From Hyposmocoma kahamanoa (Eukaryota; Arthropoda; Insecta; Lepidoptera; Cosmopterigidae), in assembly GCF_003589595.1 (NCBI RefSeq), contig NW_020653409.1:3289191-3353190 (forward strand): a DNA stretch of 64,000 bases. The letters run 5' to 3'. The notes beneath the pieces are model-generated. The model did not search any database, was not told the origin of the DNA, and was given only the letters and a program-made list of their open reading frames with translations. Below are positions 11,591 to 23,400 of the stretch, piece after piece. Position 1 is the stretch's first letter. Each line of letters starts with the position of its first letter. The position numbers were made by a program, and so were the translations under genes.

Positions 11591-12170
11591 TATATGAATG
11601 TCATAGTTTGTAACAAAACATCGTGATATTCAGTAAATAAATATTGCAAAATTATCAGTCGGCTTAGTAAAATTGTGAAACCTTTGCTACCAGGCTATTA
11701 TCATTATTATCTATAACCTTTATAATTATTATTATTCTAATTGCAATTTCGTAATAATCTACTGGCATATTTTACCTTTAATTGCTTATCAATAAAAGCC
11801 TCTATAAAGATGCTATTTTATAAAGAAGGTAGGTTTTTTATTAGGGTGTAACGCTAGTCACTATCACCTGTCCAGTCATTTTCATTTAAAATAATACATT
11901 TGTCGTCGGCTTACGTAAGATATTTATAGTCCAAGTTACAGGTATTTAATGGAATATTGACATTCCTATCAAAATTCCGGCCCGGAAAAATAAATATTAG
12001 GTATCATTTGCTTCTATCGTGAGATTTTTTGCAGGATGTTTTCCTGTAAAAAACTAAACTAAACTAAATGGTATAGAATTAATACAATTTTATGAACAAG
12101 AATGAATCACACAAAGCAACGTGTTTTGTTTACTTGTTTGTTGTTTTTTATTATTTTTTTATAGAAAAAT
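11591..12170. other. No gene recognised
   Basis: AT-rich sequence with TTATTA-type simple runs. Confidence 0.3.
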
Positions 12171-12194
12171 AAGTGCGTATTACTTTGACCTCCA

Positions 12195-12430
12195 TCTCTT
12201 GATGGAATGTTACGATGAAGCCATGCACTTTACCTTTTCACTCTCGCCTTGAAAAGGCTCAAGTAATAGCATTTAGGGAATAAGCCTGCAGGTAGGGAAT
12301 TCCACTCCATGCAGTCGTCCACATAAATGTGGAAGCGAAATGCTTTATGCGTATCCTTGGAATTAAACCATGCAATTCTATGGCATGATATGGTAGAACA
12401 CTCACTTGCTAAATACTTAGCATAGGTTCA
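12195..12430 (-). mobile_element. LINE RT C-terminal fragment (LINE-W family, minus)
   Basis: On the minus strand this reads as a diverged version of the segment at 37200-37440 (A-x-E-W-N-S-L-P, then F-x-x-x-Y and F-K), shared with 24430-24565. The W-N-x-L-P and F-P-x-x-Y pattern is typical of the last residues of insect Jockey/CR1-type reverse transcriptases. The frame is broken. Inverted phrases taagtgcg..tttgacctccat and atggaggtcaaatgcgcactta flank it at 12169-12205 and 12575-12600. Confidence 0.5.
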
Positions 12431-12649
12431 AGTATAATTTGTTATATATAGTATATAAAGATATATTTGAATTAGAATTTTAAATATCCTTTTTCACAAT
12501 ATTTCGTCTGAAACTAACACTTATTGATCTATGTCGTCGTCGTCGTCGACTTCATCGTCACTTTCCACCAGTTGAGATGGAGGTCAAATGCGCACTTATT
12601 ATTTTATAAAAAAAACAGCGAGTCTGGCTGATTTTGAAATTAGATGTTT

Positions 12650-13613
12650 AAGAGTGTAATTCCACCGGCGAGACGAGAAGAGACGAGGCGAGATGATTTT
12701 TAAAACTTGTATGGCAAAATACCAATTCTCTCCTAGCGCATCTTCGGTGGAAATGATCCGGATTGACGAGGATGGGCGAGACGAGATTTGAAATATTTGT
12801 TGATGTAACATTCAACCGTATTGCTGCCTACATCAACTCTTTATTACTCTGCAACGGAAACACGATTCACGATGTTTCGTACGATATCGCGCGTGTTCGG
12901 GAGTGTTCGCGTGTGGTCGCGCATGCTCGCGATGACTATTAATGTCAATCGCGAGATTGTGGGATACAGTCACGTACATTGAAATGTAAACGTTCACACA
13001 TTTTCGAAATTTTGTGAATATTACATATTTCAAAAAAATGTACCATGTGCTGTTTTCATAAATATGTAATCACGACACCATTTTCAAAAAGGTATACTTT
13101 TATTTCAGAGGAAAATAAAGAAACTACAGTCAATGAAAAATATATAGTCCTGGTGTCATACATGTATCCATATCATTTTCGTAAATATTTATACAATGCA
13201 TATTACCATTGTTTTTTATCGTTCTTGTTCATTGAATAAATAAATAAATAAATATATTTATAATTGCATCAAAATGTACACGATTAGGATTGTGATTTTA
13301 TCATAATTATATAACCACTTTTAAAACATTGCATTGTTTTCAAAAATATATACACAATATAGTTGTAATATATTGCAATGTAATAATATATTGCAATGTG
13401 AACATACCACCGCCAGTTGTAAACTTTTTAATATTTGCCCTGGGATAAAAGATTATAAAAAAAAGTTATTTTCGAAAAAAACAGCACTGTGTCTTCACTT
13501 CCCATAACCATAGCGCGAGCTCGCGACGACAATTTTTGGTGGCAATAGGTCGGCGAGATTTCAATTCTCGCATCGCCTCGTCTCTTCTCTCCTGGCCGGT
13601 GGAAAAGCACTTT
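12650..13613. mobile_element. 0.96-kb element with ~40-bp inverted ends
   Basis: The left end agagtgtaattccaccggcg continues to gagaagagacgaggcgag. The right end in reverse complement reads aaagtgcttttccaccggcc and continues to gagaagagacgaggcga. Open frames inside (12833-13033 minus, 13045-13239 plus) are unrecognised. No clear target duplication was found, so superfamily is left open. Confidence 0.5.
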
Positions 13614-14190
13614 TAGAATCGATACTAACTCAGCTTGAATTCAAAATGTCCCATACTAACACGGTTCATTTTGCTTGAATCGAGTGGCAGGGCAATAAAG
13701 CCAGCTTTATTTCTGAATTTATTTTTTCACAAAAGCCATTTGAGAAATTTATATCGTGTATACTATACGTGTTCTGTTTAATACAGTTAATACAAAAAAA
13801 AATCCATTGGTACATTTAAACTGTCTATTGAATTCAGCGGTTTTGTTGTAAAATTTCGAGGTTAGTTTTTGTTTCTTATCTATCGACAAAATTTTTAGGA
13901 ATGTCGACACTTTCACCGTTATGCGAAATCAACCAGAGCCACTTGAGGTTATAGACTCTTACAAATTCAGAGTGGAAGGCTGACCACATCCTGCCTTAAG
14001 ACAACTGTAACATCACTCAATGCTTAGTGGCAGTACTTGAGGGCGTTTCCCACCTACAGAGTTCCGCCTAAAAATTTACAATACTGTCTACCGTAAGCCG
14101 TCGAGTTTGTTATTGTGTAGTTCCAAAAACTCCTCAGCGCTCCAGTGTGTTGAGCTCGTTATCGAATTGCCTCTATAATTAATTAAATAG
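13614..14190. other. Upstream region of transporter gene
   Basis: No exon recognised. It leads into the possible promoter of the transporter at about 14.19 kb. Confidence 0.3.
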
Positions 14191-14198
14191 TGCCTATA
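14191..14198 (+). promoter_or_regulatory. Possible TATA box of transporter gene
   Basis: A ctataaag string about 170 nt upstream of the chosen ATG, in otherwise unremarkable sequence. If used, transcription would start near 14220. A gtaagt at 14244 and a ttcag ending at 14295 could form a 52-nt 5'-UTR intron. All of this is inference from short motifs. Confidence 0.25.
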
Positions 14199-14364
14199 AA
14201 GAAGCTTGATAACAAACTAACTAACAGTATTAGATATCAAAAAGTAAGTTTACGTAATTAACCATTACAACAAGTTGAATTAACACTTGTTTCAGATCAT
14301 TGGAAGTAAAAATTGGTACCTACTGAATAGTGAATAGTGATAGTTTTCAGTTGGAAAAATTTAA

Positions 14365-14451
14365 ATGGAGACGTGTCAGTACAATGTTATTAGTGGTACG
14401 AAACGGGAGTTGAGCAGTAAAGAGATTTTTTGGAAGCCTTTTTGTAGGCAG
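14365..14451 (+). CDS. Transporter exon 1 (start codon)
   Basis: Encodes 29 residues beginning METCQYNVISG and ending IFWKPFCRQ, a short hydrophilic N-terminus like other insect Tret1-like proteins. It ends in CAG followed by a consensus donor, gtgagt, in phase 0, which matches the phase-0 start of the next coding exon. The ATG context is taaatgg, with no alternative upstream ATG in frame nearby. Confidence 0.75.
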
Positions 14452-17400
14452 GTGAGTGATTAAGAAATTTATAGTTAGCGCATATCTAGGCTTGCAAGAA
14501 GTGTTTATTTTCATAAAGAATCAGTGCTGGTATCTAGACCCAAGGACAAATATCATCATCACCAACTCATTTATACGTCCCGCTGCTGGGCACGAGCTTC
14601 TCTCAGGCGAGGGTTTAGGCCATAGTCCGCCACGCTGCGCTGGCCTCATGCGGGTCGGAGACTTCACACATTGCCCGAGGGTTGTGATTTGTGAACATTC
14701 TTCGACTTGTAGGTTTCATCCAGGATGTTTGCCTTCAAAATCAAAGGGGAGTTATTAGCCGGTGTTGTTCACGTCCGTATGCTGTGGCTCTAGATTCCCT
14801 ATACGTGACTCCGGTAGTGCCAAATGAACAACTGATTCCTTAAGATCTCAGGTAGTGAGCCTTTACGATGGTCTCATGTAATATCCAAATATCGCCTAGC
14901 TTGGTGGCAGAGCCCTCATAGGACTCGACTGGTTAGCGACCACTCTCGCGTCGGAATCTGTCGCAAAGCACCTTTGGGTGTGTTCTGACTGTGCGCGCGA
15001 GTACCAGCTCCTGCTGAAAGTGCCGCTTTGATGTGGGGGCCAGGGAGACCCGGTGAAACGGTTGTCCGCTGGCCGCCCGCTGGTGGTACGCAGAGGACCC
15101 AAACCCGGGCTTATCCCAGCCAAAGAGGCTGTCCTGCCGCCAGTGGTAAAAACCTATGAGTTGGTCTTCGTGCCGGACTGGGACCCCAGAGTGGAACCCG
15201 TCGGCCAAACTTAGGTTGGACCGGGGGCCCTTCCGTCCCCCACGCCAGGGAGGTGCTACACTTGGTGTTCCAGGGTGGAATATGGTCTATTTTTATACCC
15301 AAGTAACTGTTGAGATTGCGGCAATCCACTTCACCCTCCCGTTACATGTTTCTATGTATAGCTGCTAAAAAAAATGGAAAAACGTTTATACAGCAGCGCC
15401 CTGTGCCACTTTAAATGTGGACTTTTGCAACATCAGGGGACTTCACTCTAACTTGAATGACGTTCATCACCATCACGAGACGTCCAAGCCAGCCTTATTT
15501 TTACTGACGGAGACGCAGATATCTACCCCGTCTGACGTATCGTATCTCATGTACCCCGGATACAGTCTGGAATACAAGTTTGTTTCTCAGGCTGGGGTGT
15601 GCACGTATGTTCGGGATGATATCTGCTATCGCCGTCTAGGCAGTTTCGAAGACAGGCACCTGTCTCTACTCTGGGCGCGTGTTGATTATGGGGGCCACAC
15701 CTATATCTACGCGTGCCTGTACATGTCTCATAGCGGAGACTAGGAAACTGACCGCCTCCTAAGGTGCGTCCAAAAGGGACTCGACGGAATCCTGCAACAG
15801 CTTTCCTCAGTGGAGGTGTTGGTTCTCGGCGACTTTAACGCCCACCACATGGAGTGGTTAGGATCAGCACGTACCGATTATACAAGGAGAGCTGTGCGCG
15901 AGTTTGCGCGCACACTCGCAAAATTGGCGAAAAACTACTTGGCCATCCATCGGGTAGCCGTGCCTTCTGGTCCCTCGCCAAGGCTGTTCAGGGAAACTTC
16001 TGTCGAGTTTCGCTACCACCATTACGCAGGCCTGATGGTTCACTGGCTTATTCCGCTAAAGACAAAGCTGATCTCTATGCTCTCTTCTTGCGTCGAACTC
16101 TACTCTTGACGACGAGGGTAACTCACCGCCTACTATCCCGCGGTGTAAGTATACAATGCCCGAAATTCACTTCACGCAAAATGCGGTACAGCGTGCTCTT
16201 TTTGTCCTCGATGTCAAGAAGTCCAGTGGACCCGATGGCGTTCCTGCTATTGTGCTCAGGACGTGCGCTCCCGAATTGACTCCGGTCTTAACGCGCCTCT
16301 TCTCGTTTTCGTACCACTCAGGTAAAGTCCCGTCTTCGTGGAAGATATCCTGCGTTCACCCCATACCCAAGAAGGGTGACAGTACAGACCCGTCCAACTA
16401 TCGGCCTATAGCGATAACCTCCTTGCTCTCCAAGGTGATGGAGCGTGTAGTAAACAACCAGCTTTTAGATTACCTCGAGGATCGCCAACTTATTAACGAC
16501 CGCCAGTACGGCTTTCGCCGCGGTCGTGGTGCTGTTGATCTTCTTGTATATCTCGCACATCAATGGGCAGCTGCCATCGAGAGCAAGGGGGAAGCAATGG
16601 CCGTGAGCTTAGACATCGCTAAGGCTTTTGATCGGGTCTGGCACAAGGCACTTCTGTCGAAACTACCATCTTACGGGATTCCAAAAGGGCTGTGCATTTG
16701 GATCGCCAGCTTCCTGTCTGAGCGGAGCATAAAAGTCGCTGTGGACGGGTTGTGCTCGGACACCATGCTCATCAACGCCAGCGTTCCGCAAGGATCTGTG
16801 CTATCACCAACTCTGATCATCCTGCATATCATTGATATGTTATTAACTAGTAACATTCATTGCTATGCGGATGACAGTACCGGTGATGCCTATTATACAG
16901 GTCGCACAAATATGCCCCACCAACAAGTGGAACAAAACAGACTGCAACTTGTGTCCGAAATCGAGACTTCTTTGGAGCAGGTCTCAGAATGGGGCCAACA
17001 GAATTTAGTAAAATTTAACCCCGCAAAGACACATTCGTAATAGCGCCAAAGTTCCATAACACTGTCCTTACCATCTCTAAGAATATTGGGATACTTGGAG
17101 TCGACATCTAGAGCGAAGTCCAGTTCCGGAGTCATTTGGAGAGCAAAGCCAAACTGGCTTCAAAAAAGCTCCGAGTGCTCAATAGAGCGAAGCAGTACTT
17201 CTCTCCAGAGTTTTGATAAAACACGAGTACGGCCTCATATGGAGTATTGCTCGCATCTCTGGGCAGGAGCTCCCAAATACCAGCTTGATCCACTTGATTC
17301 TATCCAACGTAGGGCTGTTCGAATTATCGATGATCCCAAACTCACAGACGGTATAGAGCCCCTTAGCTTACGGAGAGACGTTGGCTCTCTGTGTGTGTTC

Positions 17401-20400
17401 TACCATCTTTATAATGGGGAGTGCTCTGAGGAACTTTTCGAACTGGAGCCACCGTCTCGTTTCTACCATCGCACCTCCCGCCAAAGGAGTAGAGTCCATC
17501 CCCACATCTTAGATGCCTGGCATTGTAAGACCACACGGACATCTCGTTCGTTTCGCGAACCTGCAAGATGCGGAATGATCTTTCTCCTGAAGTGTTACCT
17601 TTGCGCTATGACCTGAGGTTCTTCAAAAAGCGTGTTTACAGGGCTCTCAAAGGCTGGCAACGCATAGGCAGCTCATCTGATGTTGCAAATGTCCATGGGC
17701 GACGATGACCACCTCCCATCAAGTGAGTCGTCGGCTCGTTTGCCTCCTTCTTTGCATATAAAAAAAATGTAAAAGCCTTGTGCCTGTTGGTAAGCGACAT
17801 ACCTGTCCCTAACAGTTGCAGTGCTACTCAAAGTCTTAAGTCACAAAAATCTGTGGGGCACTGCCACTGCGTCCGGCACCTTGAGGCATAAGTTGACAAG
17901 TCTCATGTGCCTGTAATTTCACCAGCTCCCTTAACCCTTCGAAAGCGGAACAAGCTACTATATTATGTCCCATGGCCGGCAACATGGTAGACCAGCGTCT
18001 AATCAAGATACAGGTGGACCGCCTATTTGCTAGTTATAAAAATCAAGAAAATATGTAATAATAAATGTACGAGCCAACCACACCAATTACCTTATCTCAA
18101 ACTATAGATTTCCCTTTACTATGTGTACCACAGTTGGAGGGATCAGGAGAGGAATTATCGTGAAGGCACTTTGCACATCCAACATTCAGTTCATATAATG
18201 TCACAGTTTTGTTTTTGAATTCACAAAAACGTACATGCACTTTTTTTTATTACGAATGAAATTTTAAGCGAGGTGTTTTTGAAAGAGTTTTGTTGATTAT
18301 TTTAAATATCACTTGCGTACACTAGTCTTCTTAAGTTTTTGAGCTCGTGACGGTTTTTGATGAACAAAAAAATAAACGTTATTATGTAATGAATAATTAT
18401 AGAGGGAACTGAGTTACTGAATAATGCCGCAGCCAAGAGTAATGAAAAGTATACCAAGGTCACCCAGAATAGAACCAATTTAAAAAAGGTCGTTGCCCAA
18501 ATTGGTACTTAGATCTAACCTTTTTTTTTTTGGTAACGGTGGGGAATCCTTTATGGATACCCCCGAGCCCGGGCGGCTCGGAGGTTATGTGGGAGTCCCG
18601 GCGTCCTGAAAAGGGCGCTGCTCCTGGGTCTACATGGACCCAGGGGTATACCCACTAAACCCCATCGGTTTGCCTCTCGCCGGGTTTGTGCCGGCGCCGT
18701 GGGATCATCTCTATTTCACCACGACGCCGCCCGGCCGCCCCGGCCACTATGCCAGGGCTCCCGCGCCTATGGAGGAGAGGATCGGTTTTCTCCGCCCCTC
18801 TTCCCAGACGATTGAGGCCGTGCAATGCGAACAGGGGGCCCTAGTCCCTGTCCGCTGGCCTCAGTGGGGAAGGAGTTGAGCGGCAAATTGCCGCCGCCTC
18901 CTTCCCGCCCGTCTGCGCCGGAGCGGGGGTGCGTCAGGCGCGTCCTCGCTCTCCCGCTCCGCCGCCTCCATTTGCGTCATCACTTCCACGCAAAAGGAGG
19001 CCACCGCGTCCCAGGACCTCTCGTCCCGCAGCATGGCCGCGACTACGCTGGGCAGCGAGAGGTCCCTCCCTATTGTCGCCACCAGAGTGCGGCGCCGCTC
19101 GATCCACCGGCAACACACCTCGAGGGTGTGCTGCGCGGTGTCATCCACGGCGCCGCACTCGTGACACGACGGGGACGCCTCCCTCCTCGCCACCTTGTGC
19201 AGGTAGTGACCGAAGCAGCCGTGCCCGGTCAGGATCTGCACAAGGTGGTACGACAGTGGCCCGTGGGACCGGTGTACCCACTCAGTGAGGACAGGGCGGA
19301 TCGCCCCTATGGTTCTAGCTCCATAGGGGGGATCCGCCAAGCCCTCTTTCCACCGGTCCCGCATGACTTAGATCTAACCTTTTTTTTTTTTTTTTTTAAC
19401 GGTGGGGAATCCTTTATGGATACCCCCGAGCCCGGGCGGCTCGGAGGTTATGTGGGAGTCCCGGCGCCCTGAAAAGGGCGCTGCTCCTGGGTCTGGCATG
19501 GACCCAGGGGTGTACCCACTAAACCCCATCGGTTTGCCTCTCGCCGGGTTTGTGTCGGCGCCGTGGGATCATCTCTATTTCACCGCGACGCCGCCCGGCC
19601 GCCCCGGCCACTAAGCCGGGGCTCCCGCGCCTATGGAGGAGAGGATCGGTTTTCTCCGCCCCTCTCCCCAGACGATTGAGGCCGTGCAATGCGAACAGGG
19701 GGCCCTAGTCCCTGTCCGCTGGCCTCAGTGGGGAAGGAGTTGAGCGGCAAATTGCCGCCGCCTCCTCCCCGCCCGTCTGCGCCGGAGCGGGGGTGCGTCA
19801 GGCGCGTCCTCGCGCTCCCACTCCGCCGCCTCCTTTTGCGTCATCACTTCCACGCAAAAGGAGGCCACCGCGTCCCAGGACCTCTCATCCCGCAGCATGG
19901 CCGCGACCACGCTGGGCAGCGAGAGGTCCCTCACTTAGATCTAACCTGTATTAACCATATCTAAGACCCTTAAGCGTGAAACACGCTGGCAGCGGGTGCG
20001 AGTTAGGCGCATGTCGGTTCGCACGGCGAGTGTAATTCCGTGTATTCATATAAACTCTGCACGGGCGCAGGGCACCCGACACGCGCCCGACCCGCCCCGT
20101 TTTCTGTGTTTCACGCTTAATTGCTAATCGGCCGTCGAAATCGTCATAATGAATGTTTATATTATCAGTTTCACTAAACTTAAACAATGTTTGATTGATC
20201 GAAAACTACTAAGCTATTTTGAAATTGGCATACTAAAAATATAAGGTGGCTCTATTTATGTGTCCGGGAATGTATTTGTTAATTTATCTCCTCATCTCCT
20301 CTCCTTATTTTTTGACTTAAAAAAAGAGGAGGCTCTCAATTCGACGGTAGTTTTTTGTGTGTATATGAACTCCGATTACTCCGATGTTTGTGAACCAATT

Positions 20401-23400
20401 TCTATAATTATTTTTTTTTGTTGAAAAGAGGGTATCCCTTTAGTAATCTCATTCAAATTTGAAACAAATATTCCACGTCTAAGGTTGAAAAATTAGATTA
20501 TGGATCCGGTTTATTATTCATTAACCGATTTCAATAAAACCTGGCATATATGTAGATGTAATTCCACAATTTTTAAGATCGGTTACAAAAAAAAATATAA
20601 TTATTTAGTAAACAATATGCTAATGTATTTGAAAATATTTCTATTTTTAGCTATTCCTGTGCAGCGCTCTATGGATGTCCTACTTCTCGGCGGGACTGTG
20701 CCTCGGTGCGCCTACCGTTGTGATTCCACAAATAAGACGACAGATTTCCCATGACGCTATCAGCGAAGAAATGGCATCTTGGTTATGTATGTTTCTAACT
20801 TATTTACATTACTGTTACATAAAGTAACATTAATACAATTAATCTATATAGATAGAGGTAGTTAACTAGAGGTAGATCTAATTAATTTATAAAATACAAT
20901 ATACATGAAACATGAACTTAGCAGCAGTAGAGCTCGTTGTGAAAGAGTTCGTCCAGGGAAGTACTGTGTCTCAGCGTGACGGTGGCACTTGTATTACTCT
21001 ACTCTTGGTAGCACTGCAACTGTTATGGACAGGCGTGTAGCTTACAATCAGGCGCACGACTCGTTCGTCCCTTTACTTGATATTATAAAAAAAAAAGACA
21101 CTTCAAAATTTTCTTCGTGTTGCTATAAATAAGAAATCGCCATTTAATTATGTCATAAAATTGCAACAATGATTTCAAATTCTGTCACAGAAGGGTTATA
21201 TTGCGGCGCATTCCACTACTGAATATCCACATAATGTTTTACGTCCACCAACACATTAATATTTTTTTTTTTCGACAATATTACTTTAGGTGATACTAAA
21301 CTACACCATAATCGTCAACCCATTCATGCGTCCCACTTCGTGCACGGGTCACGGGTCACGAGGCACGGGTCTTCTCTCAGACGAGCTCTAGCCCAATGCG
21401 GGTTGGGGACTTCTCACGTTTTCCACGTTTTGCAGGTTTCGTAACGATGTTTTCCTTCACCGAAAGGCTCATTTCGTGAATTTCGCTAATCCGTAAATTT
21501 CAAAATTAATATTAATTCCGAAAAACTCAGACCCGTGAGCCCAGATTCGAACCCACCTACCACGGCTTTACAATTCTATTAAATTCTATCACGGTTTATT
21601 CCACAACGTTTTCGACTACTAAAATTCCACATTCCATTTTTCGTCTAGCATCACATACTTTATATTAAAATGAATATTAACCGAATAATAATATTAATTT
21701 AAATATTAGAAACAAAATAGTCGCAGTAACCCTAAATGATGTTGAGAAGTAATACGTAAAATGTACCCGCTATACTCGATTCAAGCGGGACGTCATCACG
21801 TCGCGAACTGATGGCCAACGCCCAAGCGCGCTTAAGCGGTGTGATTCTCATCCCTTGGACTATGAGTCAGGCACTGGTATGGGACGCCACATGTACCAAC
21901 ACACTTGCCCCATCCCATCTCCAGCAACCAGCAAGAGGGCTGGCTCCGCAACCGAGCTGGCGGAAAGTATAGAAAATAATAAACACCAGAACCTCGGCTC
22001 CGAGTACCTATTTACCGCCTTTGGAGTTGAAACCCTTGGCCCGTGGGGTCCCGGTACCCTTCTTCTGTACAAAATTTTATCCAAAGAATTAATAGACTCT
22101 CTGGGAAACCCAAGGGCCGGCAGCTACCTTGCCCAACGCATTAGCATAGCCATACAAAGGGGGAACGCTGCTAGCATCTTGGGCACCCTGTCGCGGGGAC
22201 CCAATTTTATTCATAAAATATAATCCTAGTTTTATTTTCTAGTATTTAAGTTTTTATTGTACCTTACCTTATTGTCTAATAAAATTAATCTGTAATTATG
22301 TTCTCTACTTTATTTCCAGCATCAGCGATGACCTACAGCACATTGCCCTGGGTAATCATCCTTCTAATCTGCACCCGTTTCGTCGGTCGTCGACCACCTT
22401 ACATCTTTGCGATTTTCGCCTCCATCATCAGCTTCATCATCCTGTACAAAGGGACTAACGTTAACCATTTCCTGATAAGTCAGTTAATCCAGGGAATCCT
22501 TTTCGGATGTGACCTCACCGTGTCAACTATCATGGTCTCAGAATACGTCTGGCCTAAATACAGAGGCACGTTTCTAACTCTTAAGGCAGCGAGTTTGTTC
22601 TGGGGCGTGTGGGTGTCGAATGCAATAGGAACCTTCTTCCATTGGAACTACATTGGCCTATTTGGACTCATATGTAGTTGTTACTATGTAACTGTTTTCT
22701 TCTGGTCTGAATCTCCTTACTGGTTAGCTTCGCAAGGAAGGTTTGAAGAGTGTATCAAAGGACATAGATGGTTAAAAGGTGAAGGCCCGGATTCAGAAAA
22801 AGAACTGGAGAAGCTTTTGGAGTCGCAAAAGGAGTTTTTGAAAAACTCCATGATACGAGTCACAGTTAGCGATAGAATTAAAACCTTTGCACAAATGTTT
22901 ACATTAAAAGAGTTTTATAAACCAGTTTTACTATCCATTTTGATGTTTGGAATATACCATTCTTTAGGAAAGTTAGTAGTTGGAATGTATTCTATAGAAA
23001 TGATAAAAAGTATGACAGATAGTGAAGCTGCGGCCTATACAGGCATGCTTATTGTAGACGGAGTCAGTGTACTCGGTCTCTACATAGGTTGTGCATGTTC
23101 TACATTCTTAAAACGTCGTACATTGCTCCTAGGTACTACAACTATAAGTATAATACTCCTTTTCACGATGTCATTGTATTTGTGGTTAATCGAATTGTCA
23201 TTTGTAGGTGAAAATAAGATATTAACGATTGCGTTGTTGTCGGCATATTCCATGATGGTGGCTGGCGGTCCAACAATACTCTCCACGTCGATTTATGGTG
23301 AATTGGTACCTTTGAGATTTAAAAGTTCAGGCGTAACTGTTATTATTTTGGTACACTTCTCCACCATGGCGACATTGTTCAAAATAGCACCATTAATTTT

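Larger units (their letters stand above)
14900..17765 (+). mobile_element. Decayed Jockey-like LINE in intron 1 (sense)
   Basis: Non-LTR retrotransposon. The GC-rich 5' part (14900-15370) is followed by an endonuclease relic, a reverse-transcriptase block, and a C-terminal region broken by frameshifts. It ends GSSSDVANVHGRR-stop near 17708, then a short 3' UTR and A-rich end (tataaaaaaaat). Compared with family layout, the region between endonuclease and RT is shortened. No target duplication was identified. It has the same orientation as the host gene. Confidence 0.8.

Noticed and set aside
12169..12600. A separate inverted-repeat transposon with tttgacctccat ends
   Set aside because: The inverted phrases exist, but the interior is a LINE-W C-terminal fragment and the end sequence also occurs alone at 37.2 kb, so two opposed LINE ends are a simpler explanation.
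14896..15329. Three overlapping minus-strand frames of 72-91 codons
   Set aside because: They are opposite-strand shadows of the GC-rich 5' part of the plus-strand Jockey-like LINE.
18825..19472. 215-codon plus-strand frame in GC-rich DNA
   Set aside because: It is the shadow of the minus-strand R1-clade ORF2 C-terminus, which has the recognised zinc cluster; GC-rich codons keep the opposite strand open.
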